Assembly (NCBI RefSeq): GCF_016862215.1
Contig: NZ_BOMN01000115.1
Location: forward strand, 1 to 64,000
Direction: 5' to 3'
DNA: 64,000 nucleotides
From: Winogradskya humida
Lineage (GTDB): Bacteria > Actinomycetota > Actinomycetes > Mycobacteriales > Micromonosporaceae
Shown: in pieces, positions 16,301-24,613 of the stretch
Layout: the number at the start of each line of letters is the position of its first letter
Numbering within the stretch: the stretch's first letter is position 1
The notes under the pieces: generated by a model
What the model was told of the DNA's origin: nothing
Database searches by the model: none
Seen by the model: only the letters and a program-made list of their open reading frames with translations
Made by a program: the position numbers and the translations under genes

Positions 16301-17371
16301 GGTGCCGGTGCGTGCCAGCAGCTCCCGGAACGACGGGTCGCCGTCGGTGGAGATCCGCAGCACGGCCGTGCCGGCGAACATGCCGATCAGGGGTTCGATC
16401 TCGGTGCGCAGCCGCCCGGAGAAGACCGTGCCCAGCGCGATGTCGTCCTTGCCGGTCACCGCGGCGAGCACCGCCGCGTAGGCCGCCGTCACCACGGACA
16501 GGACCCGGGTGCCGGTCTGCGCCGCCAGCGCGTGCGCCCCGCGGTGCAGCTCGGCGGGGAGCAGGGTGCTGACGACCGCGCCCGCGCCGCTCGGCTCGGC
16601 CGGGACCGGGCGGTCGGCGGGGAAGTCGAGTTCGCCGATCCCGGCCAGCTGCTCCTGCCAGTACGCCAGCGAGGCCTTCGTCGCGCCGGAGGCGAAGCGC
16701 CGTTGCTGCCAGACGGCGAAGTCCGCGTACTGGACGGCGAGCTCGGCCAGCCGCGGTGCACGCCCCTGCGCCGCGGCGGTGTAGCACTCGGTCAGCTCAC
16801 CGATCAGCCGGCCGGTCGACCAGGCATCGGTGGCGATGTGGTGCAGCGCCAGCACGAGCAGGTGATCGTCCGGCGCGAACCGGACCAGGGTGGCGCGCAG
16901 CACGGGATCCCGGCTGAGGTCGAAGGTGCGGCGGGCCTGCTCACCGGCGATCCGGGTGGCCGCCGCGTCGCGTCCGGCGCCGGTCAGCCCCGGCTCCTCG
17001 CGTACGGTCAGCAGGCCGGGTGCGGGCTGCGGGCGTACCCGCTGCCGTGGCCCGTCGGGGGTGTCCTGATAGGTCGTGCGGAGTACCTCGTGCCGCTCGA
17101 CCACCTGCCGCAGCGCCGCACCGAGCAGCCCGGCGTCCAGCGCACCGCTCACGCGCATCGCCAGCGGGGTGTTGTACGTGGTGGCCTGCTCGTCCACCTG
17201 AGCCAGCAACCACAGGCCCTGCTGCGCCGCGGACAACGGCAGTGCGGCGTCCCTGCCCACCGGCACGACCCGGTCCTGGGTGGTGCCGGCGCGCGCCGCC
17301 CGTAACTTGCGCAGCAGCCGCTCGCGCTGATCGCCCGTGAGATGGGCCAGGTGCTCGGTTCCTTGCGGCAT
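13301..17371 (-). CDS. terminal NRPS module C-A-T-TE
   Basis: A 1356-residue single module. Condensation domain at about 40-470 with HHIATDAWS; adenylation domain at about 490-990 with TSGSTGTPKG, NGYGPTE and NGKVDRS; carrier domain near 1005-1080 with the FFALGGHS attachment serine; thioesterase at about 1100-1340 with GWSLGG nucleophile and GDHFSM. By alignment with PheA I read the specificity code as DIVQIGGVYK, near glycine-type codes (DILQLG-) but not decisive. As the only thioesterase-bearing NRPS it should release the product. The ATG is preceded by AGGGAG. Its promoter shares the 186-base region with the 2OG oxygenase gene. Confidence 0.95.
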   Translation of the reverse strand: MPQGTEHLAHLTGDQRERLLRKLRAARAGTTQDRVVPVGRDAALPLSAAQQGLWLLAQVDEQATTYNTPLAMRVSGALDAGLLGAALRQVVERHEVLRTTYQDTPDGPRQRVRPQPAPGLLTVREEPGLTGAGRDAAATRIAGEQARRTFDLSRDPVLRATLVRFAPDDHLLVLALHHIATDAWSTGRLIGELTECYTAAAQGRAPRLAELAVQYADFAVWQQRRFASGATKASLAYWQEQLAGIGELDFPADRPVPAEPSGAGAVVSTLLPAELHRGAHALAAQTGTRVLSVVTAAYAAVLAAVTGKDDIALGTVFSGRLRTEIEPLIGMFAGTAVLRISTDGDPSFRELLARTGTVLSQAHAHQEVPFEQVVAELAPQRRPGRNPLFQFAVHAGDPAPAPITMGEVVLTPVPAHAGAARFDCTVAVAERPEQGGIELAAEYATELFDAGRIQRLLEHTHLLLAAALADPDAPVSTLPLLTPGELAFLDTVNNTAVDVPAPGAVELFAAQVARTPDAPAVTHRGTTLSFAELDRRANRVAHRLRELGVGAGALVGVCVHRSTDLVAAMLGVHKAGAAYVPLDPDYPAARIELVLSASAAAAVLVDERGRESLPATSAAVVDVSDLPGGAADGEPGVVPAERDLAYVIFTSGSTGTPKGVMVEHAQLRNLLVAADPMAGGRTPGTWLAVTSVSFDISVVEVFWALVRGFHVVVAEGRVDQLLGAGGDGSADEPATLRELITRHAVTHLQCTPALAELLVDDDASRAALGGVTRMIVGGEALPAPLARRLRDALAGELVNGYGPTEAAVYATAAEVSATDADGTGTVSIGGPLANTTAYVLDRWGRPQPVGVPGELYIGGAGVSRGYHAQPALTAERFVPDPFGGPGGRLYRTGDLVRLTHDGVLDFLGRTDHQVKVRGFRIELGEVETVLRAHPAVLSAVVVAGGAPASRFLAAYVAGVDGARTDATELREFCRRKLPEHMVPARWQWLEAFPLTPNGKVDRSALPELDAPVSSADSEPRTGRERELAAVWATALGLPVEIIGVHDNFFALGGHSVTVTRAVSIAAARGVPLTVRELFTHQSIAELARAGAPAGPVLPAGVVAISPAGSLAPLFCLHSSTGTALPYLPLDGTLHPDRPCYAIEADPVVATIDELTDRAVTLITTVRPAGPYHLAGWSLGGGLAWSVAARLQALGHDVASLTLLDTHPPVVQEQPPSHADGVRSFAHTVARSPMPLDLPADASDEDQLAVAVTALQDAGLVRPGDRADVLGRGRLFIALMAAASTWRPEPYKGAVDLVVAADPGNVRELVDGWTGWTDGPLRTRVVPGDHFSMVDEVHAAGLGRVLEGIMTFPDVHK

Positions 17372-17557
17372 CGTCGACTCCCTGCTCCGCGTGCCGGTGG
17401 TGGCCTACCGAGCTTCCGCGCGCCGCCGGACGCCGAGGAGTCAGGAGAATGCCGGACTGCTCCCGGCCCGCCCGCGCTTGCCATCTTCGGTACAGGGCGC
17501 GTCCGGACCCACCGGCCGGCGCCTCTTTCCGACCATCCCGTACAGAGGGGCCAGACA
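17372..17557. promoter_or_regulatory. divergent promoter region of the two main transcription units
   Basis: This gap separates the start of the terminal NRPS (minus) from the start of the oxygenase-led operon (plus), so both promoters must lie here. No convincing sigma-factor motif could be assigned by eye. Confidence 0.4.
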
Positions 17558-18304
17558 ATGACGGCCAGCACCAGCATCGCGCCGATCACCGGACAGCAGC
17601 TCCGTGACGGCGTGCCCACCTTCTCCGCCACCGTCGGGCGCGCCGGCTTCATCGTGCTGCGCAAGGACGAGCTCGCCGGGTTGCTCGGCGACGCTGACCT
17701 GGAAGCCTTCCGGGGTGCCTGGGAGAACCTCGCCGTGGACACCCAGATCGACGGCGGCGGCACCTATCGGCAGCGCCGCTACGGCCGGCTGCGCGTCGAG
17801 GTCGACGGCGACGACGTCACCTTCGAGGCGCTGCCGAACGCCACGTTCCGCCAGGACGTCATCCCGCTCTGGAAGGGCAAGAACCGCGTCTTCGAGGCGG
17901 TCGCCGAGGACGTCCTGCTCTCGGCCGGGATGCGTGCCCTGGTCGGCTTTGACGCCCGGATGGCGACCGCCCTGTCGGGGAACACGTCCTGGGAGATCGG
18001 CGTGCACCTGGTCCGCATCATCGCGCGTTCCGGCGTCGAGGGCCTGCCCACGCCGGAGGGCCGGCACCGCGATGGGCACGCGTACGTCGGCATGCACATG
18101 CTGCGCCGCGACGGTGTCACCGGCGGCCTGTCCACCGTGTACCCCAACGACGGCGGGCAGGTCGTGCGGACCACGCTGCTCGAGCCGCTCGATTCCATGT
18201 TCGTCGACGACGCGATGGTCACCCACGAGGTCTCGCCGACCGTCCCCGAGGGCGTCTCGGGCGTCCGCGACATGCTGCTCGTCGACGTGAACCCGGCGGT
18301 CTGA
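17558..18304 (+). CDS. 2-oxoglutarate/Fe(II) amino-acid hydroxylase (BsmA/IDO family)
   Basis: A 248-residue protein of the 2OG-Fe oxygenase family that includes isoleucine-4-hydroxylase and related free amino-acid hydroxylases. The iron ligands are visible: His and Asp in GRHRDGHAYVG and a distal His in AMVTHEVSPT; the arginine that binds 2-oxoglutarate probably lies after it (GVRDMLLVDV). YRQRRYGRLRV near residue 70 is also typical. It probably hydroxylates a free or carrier-bound precursor amino acid. It leads the plus operon, five bases before lysK. The ATG at 17558 follows AGAGGGG. Confidence 0.82.
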   Translation: MTASTSIAPITGQQLRDGVPTFSATVGRAGFIVLRKDELAGLLGDADLEAFRGAWENLAVDTQIDGGGTYRQRRYGRLRVEVDGDDVTFEALPNATFRQDVIPLWKGKNRVFEAVAEDVLLSAGMRALVGFDARMATALSGNTSWEIGVHLVRIIARSGVEGLPTPEGRHRDGHAYVGMHMLRRDGVTGGLSTVYPNDGGQVVRTTLLEPLDSMFVDDAMVTHEVSPTVPEGVSGVRDMLLVDVNPAV

Positions 18305-18309
18305 GCCCC

Positions 18310-19404
18310 ATGGACCGGGCGAACGAGGCGGAGCTGCTGCACGCCATGGTGCGCATCCCGTCCGTATCAGGCTCCGAGAACGCCCTCGCCGGGTTCCTCG
18401 CCGAGCGGCTCTCCGCACTCGGCTTCCGGACCACGATCGACGGGGCCGGCAACGTACGCGGTGAGGTCGGCGGCCCGGACGGCCCCGAGATCCTGCTGCT
18501 CGGGCATGCCGACACGGTGCCGGGCGGCCCCGCCGTGCGGCTCGCCGACGGTGTCCTGCACGGCCGGGGCGCGGTCGACGCGAAGGGCCCGCTCGCGGCC
18601 ATGATCTGCGCGGCAGCCCGGTTCGCCCGGTCCGACCTCCCGGCCCGGATCGTAGTGATCGGCGCCGTCGACGAGGAACGTTACTCGGCGGGTGCCCGCT
18701 ACCTGGTGGACCGGATGCGACCGGATGCCGTGGTGATCGGGGAACCCAGCGGGGCGTCCAGCGTGGGCGTCGGCTACAAGGGCAACCTGCGCTTCAGCAT
18801 CGGCGTGAGCGTGCCGGCGGCGCACACCAGCTCGCCCGCCGCCGGCGCGGTCGAGGTCGCCGCCGGGCTGTGGGCCACCGCCCGCGAGCGCTTCGACCGC
18901 TGGAACACCCTGCACGGGGGCCCGGCGCTGTTCGACCGGGCGCTGCCCTCGCTGGTCCGCGTGGTCGGCGACATCCACGAGGCCGTCGCCGAGGTGTCGT
19001 GCCGGCTGCCGGTCGGGTTCGACGCCGACGCCTTCCTGCGCGACCTGCCCACCGGCGAGCACCGGGTGACGGTGTTCGAGCACGTGCCTGCCGTGCGGTC
19101 GGCGCGCACCGACCCGGTGGTCCGGGCGCTGAGCGCCGGGATCCGGGAGAACGGCTCGCGGCCGGTGCCCAAGCTCAAGCTGGGCACCGCCGACTGGAAC
19201 GTGGTCGGCCCCGCCTGGGGCGTTCCGGTCGCCGCCTACGGGCCGGGGGATTCCCGGCTGTGCCACACCGACCAGGAGCACATCGCTCTGACCGAATACT
19301 GGGCCGCCATCGACGTGCTGGCCTCGGCGCTGCCGCGGCTCGCCGCGTCGCTACGCCAGCCCGCCCTCGCCGGCGGCCCGAGCAGAACTGGAGGCACGTC
19401 GTGA
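18310..19404 (+). CDS. lysK: LysK-type M20 peptidase, AmCP release hydrolase
   Basis: A 364-residue M20 metallopeptidase of the LysK group. Metal and catalytic motifs are GHADTVPG, GRGAVDAKG, AVDEER, GEPS and LCHTDQEH, with LysK-like KLGTADWNVV. In lysine and arginine synthesis through LysW this enzyme cuts the isopeptide bond that ties the finished amino acid to the carrier protein. Here it should free the product assembled on the AmCP encoded at 26283. Its stop overlaps the GTG of lysX (GTGA), indicating translational coupling. A second, unrelated-looking M20 gene lies at 33876. Confidence 0.85.
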   Translation: MDRANEAELLHAMVRIPSVSGSENALAGFLAERLSALGFRTTIDGAGNVRGEVGGPDGPEILLLGHADTVPGGPAVRLADGVLHGRGAVDAKGPLAAMICAAARFARSDLPARIVVIGAVDEERYSAGARYLVDRMRPDAVVIGEPSGASSVGVGYKGNLRFSIGVSVPAAHTSSPAAGAVEVAAGLWATARERFDRWNTLHGGPALFDRALPSLVRVVGDIHEAVAEVSCRLPVGFDADAFLRDLPTGEHRVTVFEHVPAVRSARTDPVVRALSAGIRENGSRPVPKLKLGTADWNVVGPAWGVPVAAYGPGDSRLCHTDQEHIALTEYWAAIDVLASALPRLAASLRQPALAGGPSRTGGTS

Positions 19405-20282
19405 CCCAGATCGACGACAAGCGGCCGCTGGCCGTACTCACTTCCCGGATCCGTCTCGAGGAGCGGCTGATCCTGCGCGAGCTGACCCGCCGGGACGTGA
19501 ATTTCGAGCAGGTCGACACGCGGCGCCTTGTGCTGCCGCTCGACGGCCCGCTCGAACTTCCCTACCGCGGCGCCATGAGCCGGGAGATCTCCCACACCCG
19601 CAACTCGTACGCCTGCAAGCTGTTCGAACACGCCGGCATCCCCGTCGTCAACAGCTCCCGCGTGGTCGACCTGTGCGGCGACAAGCTGCTCACCACCCTG
19701 GCGCTGCGCGACGCGAACCTGCCCACGATCCGCGCGATGGTGGGCCTGGTGCCCGAGTCGGCGCTCGACGCCATGGACGACTTCGGCTACCCCGCCGTGG
19801 TCAAGCCGCTGACCGGTTCGTGGGGCCGGCTCGCCGCCCGGCTGCGCGACCGGGAGCAGGCCGAGAGCGTGCTGGAGCACCGGTCGGCGTTCACCGGGCC
19901 GCAGCACCGGATCACGTTCGTGCAGGAGTACGTCGACAAGCCGGGGCGCGACATCAAGGCGTACGTCTTCGGTGGTGAGGTCGTCGGCGCCATCTACAAG
20001 GTCGCCGACCACTGGCGTACCAACACCGCCCGCGGTGGCCGCGCCGAGGAGTGCCCGCTGACCGACGACCTCGTCAAGCTGCTCACCAGCACGTCCGCGG
20101 CGATCGGCGACGGGATCCTCGGCATCGACGTCATCGAGCACAAGGACGGGCGGATGTTCGTCAACGAGGTCAACCACACGCCGGAGTTCCACGGCGCCGT
20201 CGAGGTGCTCGGCTCGGACCTGGTCGGCGCGTACGTCGACTACGTGCTCGGCCGCCTGGACCGGGTGGGGGAGCCGGTATGA
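19401..20282 (+). CDS. lysX: LysX-type ATP-grasp ligase ([AmCP]-glutamate ligase)
   Basis: A 293-residue ATP-grasp protein of the RimK/LysX group. The ATP-grasp core is visible (VVKPLTGSWGRL, VQEYVDKPGRDIKAYV) and the LysX signature EVNHTPEFHG closes the active site. LysX enzymes attach an amino acid's alpha-amino group to the gamma-carboxyl of the C-terminal glutamate of LysW; secondary-metabolism members use glutamate. The substrate is inferred from the presence of the complete set of partner genes. It starts with GTG overlapping the lysK stop and ends in an ATGA overlap with the next gene. Confidence 0.88.
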   Translation: MTQIDDKRPLAVLTSRIRLEERLILRELTRRDVNFEQVDTRRLVLPLDGPLELPYRGAMSREISHTRNSYACKLFEHAGIPVVNSSRVVDLCGDKLLTTLALRDANLPTIRAMVGLVPESALDAMDDFGYPAVVKPLTGSWGRLAARLRDREQAESVLEHRSAFTGPQHRITFVQEYVDKPGRDIKAYVFGGEVVGAIYKVADHWRTNTARGGRAEECPLTDDLVKLLTSTSAAIGDGILGIDVIEHKDGRMFVNEVNHTPEFHGAVEVLGSDLVGAYVDYVLGRLDRVGEPV

Positions 20283-20644
20283 CCCCGGACCTCACACCGC
20301 GGATACGTGGCATCCGCCTCGACAACCCTGTGCCGTTGCGCGGGCAGCTCGTGCAGCTGCCCACCGGCCAGTACGACTGGCTGCACCTGGAGCTGCGCGC
20401 CACGCTGGCGGGCACGGCGGACTGCTGGCTCTACTACGTGGACGCCCTCGATCCGGAGCCGCTGTCCTGGGCCGCCGGGGAGCGCGTCGCCGTACGCGTC
20501 CCCGTCGCCCGCCGCACCGAGCTGGACGCCGTCCGGCTGCCCGTGTTCATCGGTGCAAGCCGCTACCCAAGCCTGGACTATCAGTCAGCGGAGCTCGTGT
20601 CGCTGGCGCTCGTGGCGCCCGCAGGGGAGCTGGTGCTGGTATGA
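20279..20644 (+). CDS. small beta-rich protein, unknown function, paralogue of the 24614 gene
   Basis: A 121-residue protein without a recognised family. It shares a pattern with the 190-residue protein at 24614: RGQLVQLPTGQYDWLHL here matches RGQVIALPAGDWDWIYL there, and LDAVRLP followed by LVSLALVAP matches LSAVRLP and VFALTLVAD. This suggests a common beta-sandwich fold of the type seen as accessory domains in glycosidases. It is translationally coupled on both sides (ATGA overlaps) inside the AmCP pathway operon, so it most likely acts on the carrier-bound intermediate or its product. A partnership with the 24614 protein is an inference. Confidence 0.6.
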   Translation: MTPDLTPRIRGIRLDNPVPLRGQLVQLPTGQYDWLHLELRATLAGTADCWLYYVDALDPEPLSWAAGERVAVRVPVARRTELDAVRLPVFIGASRYPSLDYQSAELVSLALVAPAGELVLV

Positions 20645-21957
20645 GCAGGCTCGCGATGCTCGGTGGCTCGCGCACGGTGGATGCCCGGGCAGTGCGTACC
20701 TCCGTGGCCTGGCCCGTCGTCACCGACGCCGAGCGTGACGCGGTCGCCGGGGTGCTCGACGGCGGCCTGTTCACCTCGAACGACGGCGGCAAGGGCGCGG
20801 TGTCGCGGCTGCAGGAGGAGTGGGCGCAGTACGTCGGCACCCGGCACTGCGCCGCGGTCTCCAACGGCACCGCCGCCCTCGCCCTGTCGCTGGCCGCGCT
20901 GGACCTCGAGCCCGGCAGCGAGGTGCTGGTCCCGGCGCTGACCTTCATCGGCACCGCCATCCCCGTCGTGCAGCGGATGCTCGTCCCAGTCTTCGTGGAC
21001 GTGGACCCGGTGACCTACACGATGGACCCGGCGCTGGCGGAGGCCGCGATCACCCCCCGGACCAGGGCCATCATCGTGGTTCACCTGCACGGCTTGCCGG
21101 CCGACATGGCGGCGCTCCGGGCGGTCGCCGACCGGCACGGCCTCGCCCTGATCGAGGACGCCGCCCAGGCGCAGGGTGCCACCTATCGGGGCACGCGGGC
21201 CGGTGCGCTCGCGGACATCGGCACCACCAGCCTCAACGTGGTGAAGAACCTGCCGACCTGCGGCGAGGGCGGCCTGATCACCACCGACGACCCTGATCTG
21301 TACGAGCGGATCGTGCTCGGCCGCCAGTTCGGTGAGGACCTGCGGGCCGGTACCGAGCGCGACTACCTGTCCCGCGTGCTGGCCGGCAACGAGAAGCTGA
21401 GCGGGGTGCAGGCCGCGTTCACCCGCGCGCAGCTGACCAGGCTCGACGAGTACACGGCCGCGCGCGAGGCGAACGTGACGGCGTTCCTGGCGCGGCTCAG
21501 GGCGCTGCCCGGCATCACGGTGCCGCAGTGCCCGCCGGACCGTACGCACGCCTGGCACATCCTGCGGCTGCGGTTCAGCCCGGAGGCGCTGGGCCGCCCC
21601 GACATCAGCCCGGGGGCGTTGCGTTCGGCGCTGCGCCGGGCGTTGCGGGCCGAGGGCGTGCCGATGCAGCAGTACCAGGTCCTCCCGCTGCCCGGCCAGC
21701 CCGCGTTCCAGGAGCTCACCGGCTATCACGGCTACCCGTGGCGGATCCCCGGCGCGTCGCCGGCCGACTACCGGGTCGAGGACTACCCGGTGACCCTGGC
21801 GGTCATCGAGGACTCGCTGACCCTGCAGCGCTGGCACCTCAACCCCGCCGCCGGCCCGGTGCTGCAGCGCTGCGCCGACGCCTTCGACAAGGTGTGGAAC
21901 AACCTGGACGTGGTGCTCGGCATCGCGGCCGGCAGCCGGGCGGAGGTGAACGCGTGA
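20641..21957 (+). CDS. DegT/DnrJ/EryC1-family PLP aminotransferase
   Basis: A 438-residue PLP-dependent aminotransferase. Motifs: SNGTAALALSL for phosphate binding, EDAAQAQGA with the pyridine-contacting aspartate, and KNLPTCGEGG with the Schiff-base lysine. The family aminates ketones of sugars and sugar-like substrates. In the vazabitide pathway an aminotransferase aminates C6 of the ketose-like intermediate made by transketolase on the carrier protein, giving DADH; this gene sits directly before the split transketolase, consistent with that role. ATGA and GTGA overlaps at both ends show tight coupling. Confidence 0.88.
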   Translation: MSRLAMLGGSRTVDARAVRTSVAWPVVTDAERDAVAGVLDGGLFTSNDGGKGAVSRLQEEWAQYVGTRHCAAVSNGTAALALSLAALDLEPGSEVLVPALTFIGTAIPVVQRMLVPVFVDVDPVTYTMDPALAEAAITPRTRAIIVVHLHGLPADMAALRAVADRHGLALIEDAAQAQGATYRGTRAGALADIGTTSLNVVKNLPTCGEGGLITTDDPDLYERIVLGRQFGEDLRAGTERDYLSRVLAGNEKLSGVQAAFTRAQLTRLDEYTAAREANVTAFLARLRALPGITVPQCPPDRTHAWHILRLRFSPEALGRPDISPGALRSALRRALRAEGVPMQQYQVLPLPGQPAFQELTGYHGYPWRIPGASPADYRVEDYPVTLAVIEDSLTLQRWHLNPAAGPVLQRCADAFDKVWNNLDVVLGIAAGSRAEVNA

Positions 21958-22769
21958 CGAGCCTCGAAGAGCGCGCGCGCCGGGTGCGCGAGCGGGTGCT
22001 GAAGATGGGCACCAACCCGCACGGCGTACACGTCGGCGGCAGCCTGTCGCTGGCCGAGATCCTCACCGTCCTCTACGGCGAGGTGCTGCGGGTCTCGCCC
22101 GAGCAGCCCGACCGGCCGGACCGCGACTGGTTCGTGCTCAGCAAGGGCCACGCCAGCGCAGCGCTCTACGCCGTCCTCGCCGAACACGGTTTCCTCGACC
22201 CCGCCGAGCTCGACACGTACGCGCAGGCGGGCAGCCGGCTCGCCGGTCACCCCCTGCGCAAGCTGCCCGGGGTCGAATTCCCCACCGGCTCGCTCGGGCA
22301 CGGCCTGTCGCTGGGACTCGGCGTGGCGCTGGCCGCCCGCCGCACCGGCGGCACGAGCCGGGCGTTCGTGGTCCTCGGCGACGGCGAGCTGCAGGAGGGA
22401 TCGGTGTGGGAGGCGGCGATGAGCGCCGGGCACGAGGGCCTGGACAACCTCGTCGCGATCGTCGACCGCAACCGGCTGCAGATCACCGGCGGCACCGAGC
22501 AGTGCGTGAGCCTGGAGCCGCTCCCGGACCGCTGGCGCAGCTTCGGCTGGGCGGTGGCCGAGGTCGACGGGCACGACATCGACGCGCTGCGGGCGACGTT
22601 CGCGGCCGTCCCGGCGACACCCGGCAGGCCGACCGTGGTCATCGCGAACACCGTCAAGGGCAAGGGGGTGCGGCTCTTCGAGGACCAGAAGAAGTCGCAC
22701 GCCGTCCAGCTGACCCCGCGCCTGCACCAGCGGGCGCTCGCATCGCTCAACGCGGGGAGGACCACGTGA
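21954..22769 (+). CDS. transketolase, N-terminal (TPP-binding) subunit
   Basis: A 271-residue TPP-binding half of a split transketolase. Motifs: SKGHASAALYA, TGSLGHGLSLGLG, and the GDGELQEGSVWEAAMSA to DRNRLQ segment that binds TPP and magnesium. It pairs with the gene overlapping its stop. In AmCP-dependent DADH synthesis a transketolase moves a two-carbon ketol unit onto carrier-bound glutamate semialdehyde. The GTG at 21954 overlaps the aminotransferase stop. Its place inside the AmCP operon argues against a housekeeping role. Confidence 0.92.
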   Translation: MTSLEERARRVRERVLKMGTNPHGVHVGGSLSLAEILTVLYGEVLRVSPEQPDRPDRDWFVLSKGHASAALYAVLAEHGFLDPAELDTYAQAGSRLAGHPLRKLPGVEFPTGSLGHGLSLGLGVALAARRTGGTSRAFVVLGDGELQEGSVWEAAMSAGHEGLDNLVAIVDRNRLQITGGTEQCVSLEPLPDRWRSFGWAVAEVDGHDIDALRATFAAVPATPGRPTVVIANTVKGKGVRLFEDQKKSHAVQLTPRLHQRALASLNAGRTT

Positions 22770-23818
22770 CCGTCACCGTCGCCGAGCAGCTGCCCGGCAC
22801 CGAGGACAGCTTCGCCGACCGGTACGCCGGGGCGACCCGCGACGTCTACCGGCGTACGCTGCTCGATCTGGCCCGCCGCGACCCGCTCGTCTTCTGCGTC
22901 GACACCGACACCGGGGGCCTCGAGACCACGTTCGGCACCGAGCTGCCCGGGCGCTACATCAACGTCGGCATCGCCGAGGCGAATCTGATGGGCGTCTCCG
23001 CGGGGCTGGCCGCGACCGGTCTGCGCCCGTATGCGCACACCCTCTCCGGCTTCGCGGCCGCCCGCGCCTGCGAGCAGCTCAAGGTCGACATCGCGGGCAA
23101 CAACCTGCCCGTACGCGTGGTCGTCACGCACGGCGGCCTCTCCTCCGGCCACTACGGACCCACCCACCACGCCGTCGACGACCTCGCGATCCTGCGGACG
23201 ATGCCGAACCTGACGATCGTGGTGCCGGCCGACGCCGCCGAGACCGAGCAGGCCGTGCTCGCCACCGCCGACCTGCCCGGGCCGGTGCTGATCCGCCTCG
23301 GCCGGGCCGCGACGCCGCTGGTCCATGACACGGTGCCGGAGTTCGTCCCCGGCCGGGCGGCCCAGCTGCGCGACGGTGACGACGTGACCATCGTGGCGAC
23401 CGGCCCGCACCCGGTGCTGATGGCGTTGCGGGCGCACGACGAGCTCGCCACGCTCGGCATCTCCGCCCGGGTGCTCAACATGCACACGATCAAGCCGCTG
23501 GACACCGCGGCGCTGCTGCGCGCGGCCCGGGAGACCGCCGGCATCGTCACCGTCGAGGACCACCTCGTCGTCGGCGGGCTCGGCGCGGCGGTGTGCGAGG
23601 TGGTGACCCAGGACGCGCCGGTGCGGGTGCGGCGGATCGGCGTGCCGGACCGGTTCATCGACCGGGTCGGCGACGAGCGGGACCTGCTCGTCGCCGCCGG
23701 GGTCAGCACCGAGCGGATCGTCGCGCAGGGCCTGGCACTCGCGGAGGCTCAGCGCAACGACCGTGCCTTGGCGGAGCGCCACCACGCGAGCAGGGCGGGG
23801 TCGAGCAGCCGGGGCTGA
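22766..23818 (+). CDS. transketolase, C-terminal (pyrimidine) subunit
   Basis: A 350-residue C-terminal half of the split transketolase. Residues about 20-185 are the pyrimidine-binding domain (NVGIAEANLMGVSAGLAATG, with the glutamate that activates TPP; THGGLSSGHYGPTHHAVDDLAILR). The remainder is the C-terminal transketolase fold (HTIKPLDTAALL, VEDHLVVGGLG). It starts with GTG overlapping the partner's stop. Its 3' end overlaps the convergent GNAT gene by 70 bases. Together the pair forms the C2-transfer enzyme of the route. Confidence 0.92.
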   Translation: MTVTVAEQLPGTEDSFADRYAGATRDVYRRTLLDLARRDPLVFCVDTDTGGLETTFGTELPGRYINVGIAEANLMGVSAGLAATGLRPYAHTLSGFAAARACEQLKVDIAGNNLPVRVVVTHGGLSSGHYGPTHHAVDDLAILRTMPNLTIVVPADAAETEQAVLATADLPGPVLIRLGRAATPLVHDTVPEFVPGRAAQLRDGDDVTIVATGPHPVLMALRAHDELATLGISARVLNMHTIKPLDTAALLRAARETAGIVTVEDHLVVGGLGAAVCEVVTQDAPVRVRRIGVPDRFIDRVGDERDLLVAAGVSTERIVAQGLALAEAQRNDRALAERHHASRAGSSSRG

Positions 23819-24582
23819 GCGAACGCCGTCACCCGTCCCGCGGGCCGGTCGAAGCGAAGCAGGCCGTCGGTGTCGTCATCGGCATCGGCGGCCAGCACTT
23901 TGTACAGGGCCTCCGGGTCGCCGCCGGGCAGCACGTCCACGCCTAGCAGCGAATCCGGCGTATCCAAGGTCGCGGTGACCCTGCAGCACGTCCCGCCGTC
24001 GGCGTCCCACCACTGCACCACCGCACCCGCCGGTGGCACGTCCCCCGGATCCGGATCAGCCACCGCTGATTCCGGTTGGCGGGGGTCGCGCTCCATGTGT
24101 ACCTCGGACAGGAGCTTGTCCCCGGCGGGGAAATGGCGCACGGTACGGAAGCCGACGCGGGCATAGAACGACGGGTTGCCCCGCTCCACCACCGCGTCGA
24201 GGACCACCCGGTCCGCGCCCGCGTCGCCCGCGGCGGTGACGAGGGCGAGCAGCAGGGCGCGGCCGATGCCGCCGCGGCGTACGCCCGGATCGACGGCCAG
24301 GCGCTGCACCTCCCAGTCGCCACCCGGCAGCACCTGGGCGCGGACCGAACCGGCGACCTGCCCGGCGACCTCCGCGACCCACAACAGCCGCCCGCCGGCC
24401 ACCGACGCGACCACGGCGCCGGGCGTCTCGCGGGCACCGTCGGCCACCGGCAGGCCGGGGACCAGGTCACCGGCGTCGTACGCCGCGGCGATGACCCGCG
24501 CGATCCCGTCCGCGAGCCCGGCATCGGGTTCCTCGATCCGGCGTACCCGGATCGCGTCCGTTGTGGATCCAAACGTCTGCAC
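23749..24582 (-). CDS. GNAT-family N-acetyltransferase
   Basis: A 277-residue protein. Residues about 10-180 form a GNAT fold with the acetyl-CoA loop VDPGVRRGGIGRALL and a following FYARVGFRTVRHF. The last hundred residues are extra, with no family recognised. The GTG at 24582 is favoured because the longer frame would run into the divergent 24614 gene. It is the only minus-strand gene inside the plus operon and overlaps the transketolase end. N-acetylation of a reactive amine product would be a self-resistance mechanism, but tailoring or an unrelated function is equally possible. Confidence 0.75.
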   Translation of the reverse strand: MQTFGSTTDAIRVRRIEEPDAGLADGIARVIAAAYDAGDLVPGLPVADGARETPGAVVASVAGGRLLWVAEVAGQVAGSVRAQVLPGGDWEVQRLAVDPGVRRGGIGRALLLALVTAAGDAGADRVVLDAVVERGNPSFYARVGFRTVRHFPAGDKLLSEVHMERDPRQPESAVADPDPGDVPPAGAVVQWWDADGGTCCRVTATLDTPDSLLGVDVLPGGDPEALYKVLAADADDDTDGLLRFDRPAGRVTAFAQPRLLDPALLAWWRSAKARSLR

Positions 24583-24613
24583 ACCGAGAAGGTAATGGAA
24601 GAAGGGCTGAAAC

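Noticed and set aside
13754..17305. 1183-residue plus-strand frame antisense to the terminal NRPS
   Set aside because: Composition is typical of an antisense shadow in high-GC DNA, while the opposite strand has complete C-A-T-TE motifs.
19401..20282. LysX considered as a RiPP-modifying ATP-grasp acting on the GGVDW peptide
   Set aside because: It carries the LysX signature NHTPEF and is coupled to LysK and in one operon with LysW, LysY and LysZ; nothing ties it to the peptide.
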